A DNA stretch of 15,678 nt from Syntrophomonas sp. UBA5432 (lineage in GTDB: Bacteria > Bacillota > Syntrophomonadia > Syntrophomonadales > Syntrophomonadaceae), in assembly GCA_002424365.1 (NCBI GenBank), contig DIRQ01000133.1:4862-20539 (forward strand), given 5' to 3'. Under the pieces are notes generated by a model. The model was given only the letters and a program-made list of their open reading frames with translations, ran no database searches and was not told where the DNA came from. The position numbers and the translations under genes are program-made. Positions 6,505 through 14,832 of this stretch are shown here, in pieces; positions within the stretch are counted from its first letter, which is position 1; each line of letters begins with the position of its first letter.

Positions 6505-9500
6505 TTACCAGGCCACTGTGAAATTCAGCTGCTCCTGCTCAGGTTCAACTTCTAGTTTAACCATACCGTTTTGAATTTCATACAGCCGGTTATTTATTGA
6601 AACCAGGCCAGCAGCCGGCATTTTGTTACTGCTGTACCAAAAATACAGGGTAACATAAATTTTCTCCCCCGGCTTAAACTCAGGTGGAACGGCAGTTACC
6701 AGGTATTTATTATCTGAAGGCATATTTACTATTTTACCCGTGATATCAGGAATAACCTGCAGGGTATACTGTGAGGTCTTTAAATTATAGTCACTTAAGG
6801 TAGCCGAACTGTACACCACTACCTCCCATATACCCGCCGCCGGTTGATTATAGGGAACATTAACTGATGTTATAACCTGCGTATCACCTACTCCTGCGTA
6901 TTGACTGACCTGTTGCTTACCTTGGGGAGATATAATATGCATCCGCACCCGACCCTTATCACTTGACAACAGTTTAAAACTGATACTGGTCATATTTTCC
7001 GGCACCCGGAAAAAGTAGCGTTTATAGTGCCCGGCAGCCAGCTCCCCACTTTCTTCAAAATTTTTATCTCCACTCTTACCTAGCTCAATTGGCAGTATTA
7101 TAGTCTGCAGCATGGCCACATCCCATTCCGGGGTAGTATATTTATCCGCCAGTAAAAAGGTGCTGTACAGACCAGGTTCCAGCAACTCACCGTACTTAAT
7201 ATCTACAGTCCTCTCACCATGAGCCGGAACCTGTATGGAATACTGTTTTGGTTTAACCCAATCGGCCAGACCGCCTATGGATAACTGTTCGTTTTCATCA
7301 CCATTATTAGCAATTTTAAAGGTTAATTCTCCCGGAGCCAGACCGCGAGAATAAAAACCACCACCATATCCTAAACTGGGGCTATATTGTATACCAGTTA
7401 ATGAAGTCTCCTGGTATTTTTTCCCTTGCAGTTCGTTCCAGGACCGTATGAGATTTACCGTTCCAAAGCCCTGTTCCACCGCTTGCAAACCAGGTAAAGG
7501 TTTGGCCCCGGCCAGTAAAGCCCGGCCTATTGCCTGACTGTTGCTAATGTAGAGCTTGCGGCTGGCGGCATCCAATAGCAGAGCCGCAGCCCCGGCCGCA
7601 TGAGGAGCAGCCATACTGGTACCTTCATCTAAGCGATATGATTGACCACTCCATAGAGGATAGGTAGAAACAGCATTTCCCGGTGCCACCACCATAGGCG
7701 CAGTAGAGCCATCCGCCGCCGGACCACTAGAGTTAAAATACCACAGGGTCGGTTCTTCCACCTGCCAACCGTAGTCGCTATACCACATTTCCGGGGTAGC
7801 ATAAGCACCCACACTAATAATATTATTAAGCGATGATATGCCCGTAACCGTTCCTAATCCTGGACCATTATTACCTGCCGCTATACACACCAGCATGCCG
7901 GAGACCTTCTGTACATTGGTCAGCAGTTTAGCCAGGGACTGCAATTCTGAGGTCTGCACCTGGTACTGGCCCAGGCTTACCACCGCCACTCTGGCTCCCC
8001 GGTCTGCTGCCAGGCTGATAGCACTTTCTATTTTTTTAAAACTGGTGGTTCCGCTGCGATCCATTACCTTAATAGGCAAGAGCTGAGCATCTGGAGCCAC
8101 ACCCTGAATAGTTCCCCGGGCGGCAACTATACCGGATACTTCCGTGCCATGCCCCAACATATCAAAACCCAGCTTGACATAATCTCCCGAAGCCGGTAGT
8201 TCTGCCAACAACAGGTTGAAACTGCGGTTCCCCTCCCCTTTAATTGCCATTGTTTGACCATCTCGGCCAAAGACCTGCAGCGGGTTCTGGTCACTTATCT
8301 GGCCATCGCAATTAGTATCCAGGTAAACCGTATCATAGGTACTCCAAAGCTTACCTGCAGTTGCTATCACCAGCAAATTATCTTCTTTTAATCCAAATTC
8401 CCCCGGTAGAAACGTCGAGTTCAAATACCCGTATTTATAAACATCTGAAGCATTATTAATTTTACTCACATCAATCTTTTTATCACCAATACTTATGTAT
8501 CCGTCCTGAGCCTTGACTGCAGTAAGATTTACTTTCCCCTCATCAGTCAAATCAATAAAGTCAACTATCTTACGATAGCCTTCAGCCGTCTGCTGCAAAT
8601 CCGGGTGCCCGGGATCAATGCCGCTATCAATAATTGCCACCAACTGCCCCCGTCCACTGGCTTCAGTAAGAGCTGTAAATTCAAAAACCTGCATAGCAGC
8701 ACAGGTAGCCTGCAGGCTCCTTTCAGGGCGATTTAGAGTTGAAACCCTAACCCCTTCACTTATTTCGTTTTCAGTTAATTTAACTATATTCCCATCAATC
8801 GGTGCTAACTTATCCGAGTCGGGCAGACCAACTTGATGCAGGTTTACCTGACCTCCATCATATTTACCGGTACTAAATAAATAAGCTAGCTTACCTTCCG
8901 TATTAAGGCTGAAATAGGCATTAACCGGTAAATCCAACTGGGAAATCGGTACTTTTTGTCCCTCTTTATAACCTACTAAATTAGAAGCTAATTCAAATAT
9001 CTCACTGCGCCCATTAATCCGTATGATAACCCGCTTTAGGGGTAAATCAATCTCTTCCAGAGTTCCGTAAAAATGATATTTCTGACCCTGTATGGCCAGA
9101 AACTGTTCTATTAAAACTGCTACTTCCGCCCGGGTGAGATTCTGCCGGGGCTTAAAAGAATTATCCGGATAGCCGCTTATAATTCCCTCGCTTACCGCAT
9201 AATCAATAGGTTTCAGCGCCCAAAAAGATATTTCGGAACGGTCAAGAAAATCAGCCGGAGGTAATTCTTCGGCTGATACTTTCAGACTATTAACTATCAT
9301 GGTAACGGCTTCTTCTCGACTAACCGGGGCTGCCGGATTAAAATAACTAAGCCCGTCACCGTGGGCAATATTTAGCTCATAAGCCAGTTCCATATAACCC
9401 CTGGCCCAATGATTACGGGCATCACGAAAGTGAGGCTCCCCTTTTAATAATTGCTTAGCCTCTGCGCTTTTGTTTAGGGCGTTAATAATCAAGGTTATAA

Positions 9501-9696
9501 ACTCAGCCCGGTTAACATAGGCATTCGGGCGATATGACCCATCCGAATAACCACTGATCATTTCCCGGTTATACAGGTGGTCAATTTGAGGACGCGCCCA
9601 ATGCTGACGAGTGTCAGAAAAGGCCTGAGCCGCTAGTGGGTTACAGGTTATAAAAATAATAATCAACAACCCGGCAAGATATGTATTCTTTCTCAT
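6505..9696 (-). CDS. SLH-anchored subtilase with a tripeptidyl-peptidase II-like insert
   Basis: This is a 1063-residue exported S8 serine peptidase. Residues 1-25 are a signal peptide (basic MRKN, hydrophobic core, AQA cleavage site). Three SLH domains follow (about 26-70, 90-133, 150-197) and should hold the protein to wall polymers or the S-layer. The catalytic triad is Asp357 (IIDSGIDPGHPDL), His516 (LGHGTEVSG) and Ser694 (GTSMAAPHAAG), with the oxyanion Asn609 in AAGNN. About 159 residues separate Asp and His, far more than in subtilisin, and the start of that segment (KIVDFIDLTDEGKV) resembles tripeptidyl-peptidase II. It holds an EF-hand-like loop (DTNCDGQISDQ, 460-470). Residues 770-1063 look like beta-sandwich domains. 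The gene is monocistronic. Exact substrate, and exo- versus endo-peptidase action, cannot be read from sequence. AGGA lies 5 nt before the ATG. Confidence 0.93.
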   Translation of the reverse strand: MRKNTYLAGLLIIIFITCNPLAAQAFSDTRQHWARPQIDHLYNREMISGYSDGSYRPNAYVNRAEFITLIINALNKSAEAKQLLKGEPHFRDARNHWARGYMELAYELNIAHGDGLSYFNPAAPVSREEAVTMIVNSLKVSAEELPPADFLDRSEISFWALKPIDYAVSEGIISGYPDNSFKPRQNLTRAEVAVLIEQFLAIQGQKYHFYGTLEEIDLPLKRVIIRINGRSEIFELASNLVGYKEGQKVPISQLDLPVNAYFSLNTEGKLAYLFSTGKYDGGQVNLHQVGLPDSDKLAPIDGNIVKLTENEISEGVRVSTLNRPERSLQATCAAMQVFEFTALTEASGRGQLVAIIDSGIDPGHPDLQQTAEGYRKIVDFIDLTDEGKVNLTAVKAQDGYISIGDKKIDVSKINNASDVYKYGYLNSTFLPGEFGLKEDNLLVIATAGKLWSTYDTVYLDTNCDGQISDQNPLQVFGRDGQTMAIKGEGNRSFNLLLAELPASGDYVKLGFDMLGHGTEVSGIVAARGTIQGVAPDAQLLPIKVMDRSGTTSFKKIESAISLAADRGARVAVVSLGQYQVQTSELQSLAKLLTNVQKVSGMLVCIAAGNNGPGLGTVTGISSLNNIISVGAYATPEMWYSDYGWQVEEPTLWYFNSSGPAADGSTAPMVVAPGNAVSTYPLWSGQSYRLDEGTSMAAPHAAGAAALLLDAASRKLYISNSQAIGRALLAGAKPLPGLQAVEQGFGTVNLIRSWNELQGKKYQETSLTGIQYSPSLGYGGGFYSRGLAPGELTFKIANNGDENEQLSIGGLADWVKPKQYSIQVPAHGERTVDIKYGELLEPGLYSTFLLADKYTTPEWDVAMLQTIILPIELGKSGDKNFEESGELAAGHYKRYFFRVPENMTSISFKLLSSDKGRVRMHIISPQGKQQVSQYAGVGDTQVITSVNVPYNQPAAGIWEVVVYSSATLSDYNLKTSQYTLQVIPDITGKIVNMPSDNKYLVTAVPPEFKPGEKIYVTLYFWYSSNKMPAAGLVSINNRLYEIQNGMVKLEVEPEQEQLNFTVAW

Positions 9697-9744
9697 ATAA
9701 GTCCTGCCTTTATGTATAAATTAATAGACGCTTATAACGAAGCT

Positions 9745-9776
9745 GTCTAGTAAATAACTTCGAATTTTAACTAGAC
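9745..9776 (-). repeat. Inverted repeat overlapping the subtilase -10 region
   Basis: GTCTAGT (9745-9751) and ACTAGAC (9770-9776) are exact reverse complements separated by 18 nt. The right arm overlaps the predicted -10 of the subtilase gene and the left arm falls in its early leader. This is where a repressor site or a leader hairpin would lie. No regulator can be named. Confidence 0.4.
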
Positions 9777-9799
9777 TATAAAATATTCTTCTTTGTCAA
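9770..9799 (-). promoter_or_regulatory. Candidate sigma-A promoter of the SLH subtilase gene
   Basis: TTGACA (9799..9794, perfect) is followed after 18 nt by TCTAGT (9775..9770, 4 of 6). The start site would be near 9763, giving a leader of about 65 nt. The -35 lies about 45 nt after the tetR stop codon, so the protease has its own promoter. No convincing terminator is visible between tetR and this promoter. Confidence 0.45.
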
Positions 9800-9845
9800 A
9801 AAAATATTATAAAAAATCAGTGTTATCTGTGTCTATTCCCCGTGT

Positions 9846-10436
9846 CTATTTCCGTATCCCCTTCATAATTATATCCGTAAGCTGTGCCGCCATATCGGCC
9901 GGGCTGATGTCCCAATCGTCCAGGGTGATGGGTACCCAGAGGGAACCCAGACTACCGATTATCAATAGAGTCAGCAATTTGGCATCAACATTCCGGATCT
10001 CACCGCGTTCTATACTATCCTGTATAATGCCGGTGAGTTTCTCTTCTTTTTCATTACGTAAATTATATGTCCAATCTTTCAAGTCCTCATCCCAAATTTC
10101 CGTATCCCAAAAAACAATTCGGGTTAAATCCTTATTTTCCCGGCAAAAAGTTATATGAGACTCGAAAAGAACGGACAGCCTTTCCTCTAAAGTAAGGGTT
10201 TCCAGTTTCGGCATATCTATACGATTATAATAAATCTGCAAACTGCTTTCCATCATAGCCTGGAAAAGCTGCAATTTGCTGTCAAAGTATTCATATATAG
10301 TGCCTTTGCCAATACCGGCTACGGTAGCAATCTCCTCCATGCGGGTGTTATGATAACCCTTCGTGGAAAAAACCTGCACCGCCGCATCCAGTATAATTTT
10401 TCTTTTGCTCTGCACCCGTTTACCAGAATCCTTCAT
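9846..10436 (-). CDS. TetR/AcrR-family transcriptional repressor of the efflux operon
   Basis: The product (196 residues) has the TetR N-terminal DNA-binding domain at about residues 11-58: IILDAAVQVFSTKGYHNTRMEEIA, then AGIGKGTIYEYFDSK, the most conserved part of the family. The remaining 140 residues are the helical ligand-binding and dimerisation domain, which diverges too far to name the ligand. It follows the RND gene by 33 nt with a GGGGGGG-rich ribosome binding site, so it is the last gene of the pump operon. A palindrome typical of TetR-family operators lies at the operon's start site, which suggests autoregulation and induction by a pump substrate. B. subtilis has a comparable pairing (YerO with the RND pump SwrC/YerP). 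That this repressor binds that palindrome is inference. Confidence 0.9.
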   Translation of the reverse strand: MKDSGKRVQSKRKIILDAAVQVFSTKGYHNTRMEEIATVAGIGKGTIYEYFDSKLQLFQAMMESSLQIYYNRIDMPKLETLTLEERLSVLFESHITFCRENKDLTRIVFWDTEIWDEDLKDWTYNLRNEKEEKLTGIIQDSIERGEIRNVDAKLLTLLIIGSLGSLWVPITLDDWDISPADMAAQLTDIIMKGIRK

Positions 10437-10469
10437 ATTTGTTCCCCCCCTTGCCAGGCCTAATCCCTA

Positions 10470-13400
10470 CTATCCCTCAATAGCCTCTTCAGCCACAGTT
10501 TCCTTATCTGAGAATTTGCGACCCAGTTTCTGTCCCCAGTCGTCAAAAATACTATATACTACTGGTACCAACACTAGCGTAATCAGGGTAGATACCAGCA
10601 GACCACCGATAACCACTATGGCCAGGGGGGCGTCCATTTCTCCACCTTCGCCTATTCCCAGGGCCAGGGGGAACATGGCCAATATAGTTGCCAAAGCAGT
10701 CATAAGTATAGGCCGCAGCCTTACCCGGCCCGCCTCCACAATAGCCGCATCGCGCTCCATCCCCCGCTCCCGCAGCTGTTTCAAGTAGTCCACCAGCACA
10801 ATCGCATTAGCAACGACAATACCCACCAGCATTATGACCCCGATAAAAACTACTACACTGAAATGCTTCCCCGTAAGCAGCAGGGAAAGTACAATACCAA
10901 TAATGGCCGTAGGAACCGAGAACATAATAACAAAGGGGTTAAAAAACGATTCATACAGTACTGCCATAACCGCATATACAAGAATAATAGCCAACAGCAA
11001 GGCTACTGCCAGGGAGGCGAAGCTCTCCATCATTTCTTTATTCTCCCCACCATATTCGATAGTATAGCCGGCGGGAAGTTTAACTTTATTTAATTCAGTC
11101 TGAATGTCAGTCATTACCGCATTCAGGTCACGATTCAGCAGATAACCGTTAATCTCCGCTTTACGTACCCGGTCCTCACGGGTAATCTGAATAGGACCTG
11201 GTTCTATTTCAAAACTGGCAATCTGGGACAGCTTAACAACTGCACCGCTGGCACTTAATATATTAATGTTTTGCAAATAAGAAAATTCATCATAGCCCTC
11301 GGGAGAATAGCGCACCCTTACGTCTACTTCATCACCTTCGACCTTATAACGGGTAGCCACCGTACCCTGGCGGGCATTCTGTATTTCCGCCGCCACCTGA
11401 CCCGGAGTTAACCCGAAGCTGGCAGCTCGCTGGCGATCAATCCGCACCTGAACCTCGGGATTGCCATCGCTTAGAGAAGCAGTTACTTCCCTGGTACCAG
11501 GAACTTTTCGAACAATCTCCGCTGCCTGATCAGAAATTTCCCGTAAAACCTTCAGGTCATCGCCTCGTACCTGAACATTGATGGGGCCGGATGTAGAGCC
11601 CATACTGGCAGTCATATCCATAACAGTAACCTTAATTTTAGCGCCGGGGATATCACTTACGCGCTGGCGGATTTCCTCACTAACTATCTGCACACCCCGT
11701 TTGCGCTCATCTCGGGGAACCAGTTTTACGTACAAAGTAGCCTTATCACCCTGTACACCAGAATCCATAAACATATTGGAAGAACTCCCTACACTACTGA
11801 AGATAATATCCACTTCAGTAATTTCATGCAGTTCTTTCTCGACCTTTTTAACAATATTATCAGTTTCCTGTAAGAGACTGCCCTTGTCACCCTCAATGCT
11901 TATTGAAATTTCACCGGAATCCATGGAAGGCATGAACTCCGCCCCCACTAGAGGTATTAAGGCCAGGGAACCAACCATTAAAAGAGTTACCCCAATTACT
12001 ACCCGGCGACGATGAGACAAGGACCATTGTAATAACACCTTGTAGCGATCTCCCAACCCATCTATCCATTGCCCAAAACCGGAAGTTATGCGAGCCGTCC
12101 TTCCCGTTCCCAAACGGCGGGCTTCCATTGATTTATCGGTTAACATACGTGATGCCATTAACGGCACCACAGTCAGAGCTACCATCAGTGAGCAAAAAAT
12201 AGCGAACATAACCGTAATAGCCAGGGGCTTAAACAGCACTGATGCCAGTCCCTCGGTAAACATAATGGGAAGGAAAACGGCTATCAAAGTCAGAGTGGAG
12301 GCGATAACCGCCCGCCCTACCTCCGAAGCACCGGTTAGGGCAGCATCCATAGCTGACAGCCCTAGTAAACGGTGGCGGTATATGTTTTCAAATACCACAA
12401 TGGAGTCGTCCACCATCCTTCCCAGACCCAGGGCTAATCCCCCCAACGTTATCAAGTTAAGGGTATCGTGGTTAAAATACATGAGGATAAAGGTAGCTAT
12501 TATGGAAAGCGGTATAGCTGTAAAAATAATCAGGGTACTGCGGGCGTTACGCAAGAACAGGAACAAAACCAGCATAGCCAACAGGCCGCCTTCAACCATC
12601 ATCCGTTTAGTAGTATTAAGAGATTGGTTAATATAGTCGGCCTGATCCATTACTACTTTAATATCCATATCCAGATCCAGCTCTGCTTGGATTGCCTCCA
12701 GTTCTTCCCGGACAGCATTACAGGTCTTAACCGTATTGGCATCGCTCTGCTTCAGACAATGAATTCCCACTGCCGCCTCCCCGTCCACCCGGGTCATCTG
12801 GCTTTCATCTTTAAAACCATCAGTAACAGTAGCAATTTCTCTAATATAAACAGTGCTGCCAGTCGGAGTTAGTATAGCAACATTCTTAATATCTTCTACC
12901 GATTCAAACTGCTGCAAACTACGCAGGTAATACTGGCGCCCCCCATCTTTCACCTGGCCGGCAGACATATTAAAATTCTCTGCTTGCAAAACCTTGGTAA
13001 CCTGCCCCAGGCTAAGATTATAATTAGCCAGCTTAACCGGGTCTACTTCCACTTTGACTTCCCGTTGTATTCCCCCGGTCATTACTACTGAAGCTACTTC
13101 AGTAATCCGGCTTAAGCGAGGCTCAATGATGTCTTCCGCCACTTCCTGCAATTGGCCCAGGGTCATGCTCTCGCTTTTAACCCCAATTTGGATAACCGGC
13201 ATTAATGTGGGGTCCATTCTAAGAACCATCGGCTTCTGACTGCCGCTGGGAAGATATTTATCAATTAAACCAATCTTTTCTCTAATCTCATTAACCGAGC
13301 TATCCATATTGGTTCCCCAGTCATAATAAATTAGAATCATAGAGGAACCCGACATGGAAATAGAATGAAGTTCTTTTATGTTGCCCATGGAATTGAGCGC

Positions 13401-13607
13401 ACCTTCCAGGGGCTTCGTAATCTGGGATTCCACTTCTTCCGGACCCACCCCGGGATATTCCGTCATAACCGCAGCAATGGGAAATTTCATATCCGGTATC
13501 AGGTCTACAGCCATTTTGGACAAGGTGAAAAAACCCATGATAATAACTACCGATACCAGGATAATCATAGTTACCGGTCTCTTAACGGAAAAATCAACAA
13601 TCTTCAT
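10470..13607 (-). CDS. HAE-1-type RND efflux pump
   Basis: The transporter (1045 residues) is full length for the AcrB/SwrC class. A first transmembrane helix (about 12-30) precedes a periplasmic-type porter domain (about 35-335). A cluster of helices follows (340-490), then a second large extracytoplasmic loop (555-860) and the last helix cluster (862-1025). The proton-relay Asp pair in TM4 is present (D400/D401 in GRMVDDSIVV). The Lys that completes the relay in AcrB TM10 (AcrB K940) is Ala933 here (VVANAIVLVD), so charge coupling differs from AcrB. The start overlaps the adaptor stop by 1 nt (TAATG), so translation is coupled. Gram-positive members export surfactants, lipopeptides or drugs; the substrate here is unknown. 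No outer-membrane factor gene is present. Confidence 0.95.
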   Translation of the reverse strand: MKIVDFSVKRPVTMIILVSVVIIMGFFTLSKMAVDLIPDMKFPIAAVMTEYPGVGPEEVESQITKPLEGALNSMGNIKELHSISMSGSSMILIYYDWGTNMDSSVNEIREKIGLIDKYLPSGSQKPMVLRMDPTLMPVIQIGVKSESMTLGQLQEVAEDIIEPRLSRITEVASVVMTGGIQREVKVEVDPVKLANYNLSLGQVTKVLQAENFNMSAGQVKDGGRQYYLRSLQQFESVEDIKNVAILTPTGSTVYIREIATVTDGFKDESQMTRVDGEAAVGIHCLKQSDANTVKTCNAVREELEAIQAELDLDMDIKVVMDQADYINQSLNTTKRMMVEGGLLAMLVLFLFLRNARSTLIIFTAIPLSIIATFILMYFNHDTLNLITLGGLALGLGRMVDDSIVVFENIYRHRLLGLSAMDAALTGASEVGRAVIASTLTLIAVFLPIMFTEGLASVLFKPLAITVMFAIFCSLMVALTVVPLMASRMLTDKSMEARRLGTGRTARITSGFGQWIDGLGDRYKVLLQWSLSHRRRVVIGVTLLMVGSLALIPLVGAEFMPSMDSGEISISIEGDKGSLLQETDNIVKKVEKELHEITEVDIIFSSVGSSSNMFMDSGVQGDKATLYVKLVPRDERKRGVQIVSEEIRQRVSDIPGAKIKVTVMDMTASMGSTSGPINVQVRGDDLKVLREISDQAAEIVRKVPGTREVTASLSDGNPEVQVRIDRQRAASFGLTPGQVAAEIQNARQGTVATRYKVEGDEVDVRVRYSPEGYDEFSYLQNINILSASGAVVKLSQIASFEIEPGPIQITREDRVRKAEINGYLLNRDLNAVMTDIQTELNKVKLPAGYTIEYGGENKEMMESFASLAVALLLAIILVYAVMAVLYESFFNPFVIMFSVPTAIIGIVLSLLLTGKHFSVVVFIGVIMLVGIVVANAIVLVDYLKQLRERGMERDAAIVEAGRVRLRPILMTALATILAMFPLALGIGEGGEMDAPLAIVVIGGLLVSTLITLVLVPVVYSIFDDWGQKLGRKFSDKETVAEEAIEG

Positions 13608-14701
13608 TATTTAGCCCCCCCGGAAACGACCCTAACCAGGGTACCGTTGTTTACCAGGGTGTTACCTTTAGTTATAACCTGCTCCCCGGCTTTCAGCCCG
13701 GAAATAATTTCTACATACTTATTATCCCGCAGATCGGTCTCTACATCTATCTCGCGGGCGCGGTTCTTGCTATCTACGATATATACGATTTGCCGACCAC
13801 TGCGGGGAACAACTGCAGCCAAAGGTACGGTAAGCACATCATCTTTGCTCACAGTGCTGATTACCACCTCAGCAAACATACCTGACTTAATTCTATTATC
13901 CGGGTTATCAAGCACTACCTTAACTGTATAGTTACGCTTCATGGGATCTGGCACACCGGCAACGCTGTCTACCTTACCCTTAAAAGGCTTTTCCCCGGCA
14001 GCCTTGACCAGTACGTCCACTACCGCGCCAGTTGTTATATAGCTAACTTCCGATTCACTAACCAGAGCTTCTATTTCTAAACGGGAGGTATCGCTTACTA
14101 CTGCAGCTGGTGAGGTAGGATTGGCAGTATCACCCAGAGACAGGTTGATAGCCCCTACTACCCCATTAATCGGTGAGGTCAAAGTGCAGTTGTTAAGCTG
14201 AATGGAAGCCATATCCAGGGTAGCGTTAGCCTGTTCCACTAGTATTTGAGAAGCATCATAACCGGTTTGCGCCTGTTCCAGCTGCAACTGAGAGGCAGCC
14301 CCTGCCTCAAACAGCTTCTGAGTTCTTTCCAAGGCCAGACGTGCATTTTCCAGCTGAATCTCAGCCGCCTTGACCCCAGCTTGCGCTTGAGCTACCCCTG
14401 CCTGATAATCACTACTATCCAGGGTCAACAAAGTCTGCCCAGCACTTACCCGGTCGCCGGGCTTCACATATATAGCAGTTACCCGCGCCGCTGCCTTAGG
14501 CATTATGTATACTTCATTAACTCCGCGCACCGTTCCCGGATACTTAACCGCCTGGGCTATGTTACGCTTCTCCACCTTAGTTGTACTGACAGTTAATTCT
14601 GTCTCTTTGACCACTTCTTTTTCTTTTTCACAACCACTTAATAACGATAGAACTAATACTAGAACCATTAAAAAATACAGCGACCGCTTAATCTTTTTCA
14701 C
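13607..14701 (-). CDS. Lipoprotein membrane-fusion (adaptor) subunit of the RND pump
   Basis: The protein (364 residues) has a lipoprotein signal (basic VKKIKR, hydrophobic core, lipobox LLSG-C24), so it is tethered to the outer face of the membrane. Two lipoyl half-motifs (about 65-95 and 170-190) flank an alpha-helical hairpin (about 96-165, rich in Ala, Gln and Glu). A beta-barrel (about 205-285) and a membrane-proximal domain (290-360) follow. This is the AcrA/HlyD family order. I choose the GTG at 14701, 5 nt after GGGAGGGG; an ATG five codons upstream (14716) would place the ribosome binding site inside the gene. The helical hairpin is short, typical of RND adaptors, and in AcrA-type systems it contacts an outer-membrane channel. 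It shares 1 nt with the pump start. Confidence 0.93.
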   Translation of the reverse strand: MKKIKRSLYFLMVLVLVLSLLSGCEKEKEVVKETELTVSTTKVEKRNIAQAVKYPGTVRGVNEVYIMPKAAARVTAIYVKPGDRVSAGQTLLTLDSSDYQAGVAQAQAGVKAAEIQLENARLALERTQKLFEAGAASQLQLEQAQTGYDASQILVEQANATLDMASIQLNNCTLTSPINGVVGAINLSLGDTANPTSPAAVVSDTSRLEIEALVSESEVSYITTGAVVDVLVKAAGEKPFKGKVDSVAGVPDPMKRNYTVKVVLDNPDNRIKSGMFAEVVISTVSKDDVLTVPLAAVVPRSGRQIVYIVDSKNRAREIDVETDLRDNKYVEIISGLKAGEQVITKGNTLVNNGTLVRVVSGGAK

Positions 14702-14737
14702 TATTTCCCCTCCCATTTTCTATGCAACATAAACTGA

Positions 14738-14753
14738 CCGACCGGTTGGTCGG
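14738..14753. promoter_or_regulatory. Palindromic operator candidate for the TetR-family repressor
   Basis: CCGACC (14738-14743) and GGTCGG (14748-14753) are exact inverted repeats around GGTT. The overall look, ACCGACCGGTTGGTCGG, resembles the GACCGACCGGTCGGT type of TetR-family operator. It lies just downstream of the predicted start site (about 14759) of the adaptor-pump-tetR operon, so a bound repressor would block transcription. No second copy is seen elsewhere in the window. Confidence 0.6.
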
Positions 14754-14765
14754 GTTATTAATTGC

Positions 14766-14794
14766 ATTATAGCGGGAAATAGAAACAGACGCAA
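14766..14794 (-). promoter_or_regulatory. Promoter of the efflux operon
   Basis: TATAAT (14771..14766, perfect -10) lies 17 nt downstream of TTGCGT (14794..14789, -35 matching at TTG). The start site is expected near 14759, next to the palindromic operator. The leader to the GTG start is about 58 nt. Confidence 0.6.
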
Positions 14795-14799
14795 GAGGC

Positions 14800-14829
14800 A
14801 AGTGGGGACGGTTTTAACCGTCCCCACTT
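14800..14829. repeat. Perfect 14-bp palindrome of the REP-like GGGGACGG family
   Basis: AAGTGGGGACGGTT is followed after two T by its exact reverse complement, making a 30-nt perfect hairpin with a very short loop. It starts 3 nt after the S41 peptidase stop and ends 5 nt before the -35 of the efflux operon. It shares GGGGACGGT with the elements after wecB and the subtilase. As RNA it should fold strongly and may end or stabilise the peptidase transcript, though no T tract follows. Confidence 0.8.
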
Positions 14830-14832
14830 CCC

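Noticed and set aside
9825..9860. Direct repeat GTGTCTATT around the tetR stop codon as a possible attachment site
   Set aside because: It has only two copies of about 9 nt, no integrase or mobile gene nearby, and resembles common short intergenic repeats.
11578..12636. Long plus-strand open frames inside the RND pump gene
   Set aside because: They are shadows of the real minus-strand gene; they lack family motifs and good ribosome binding sites.
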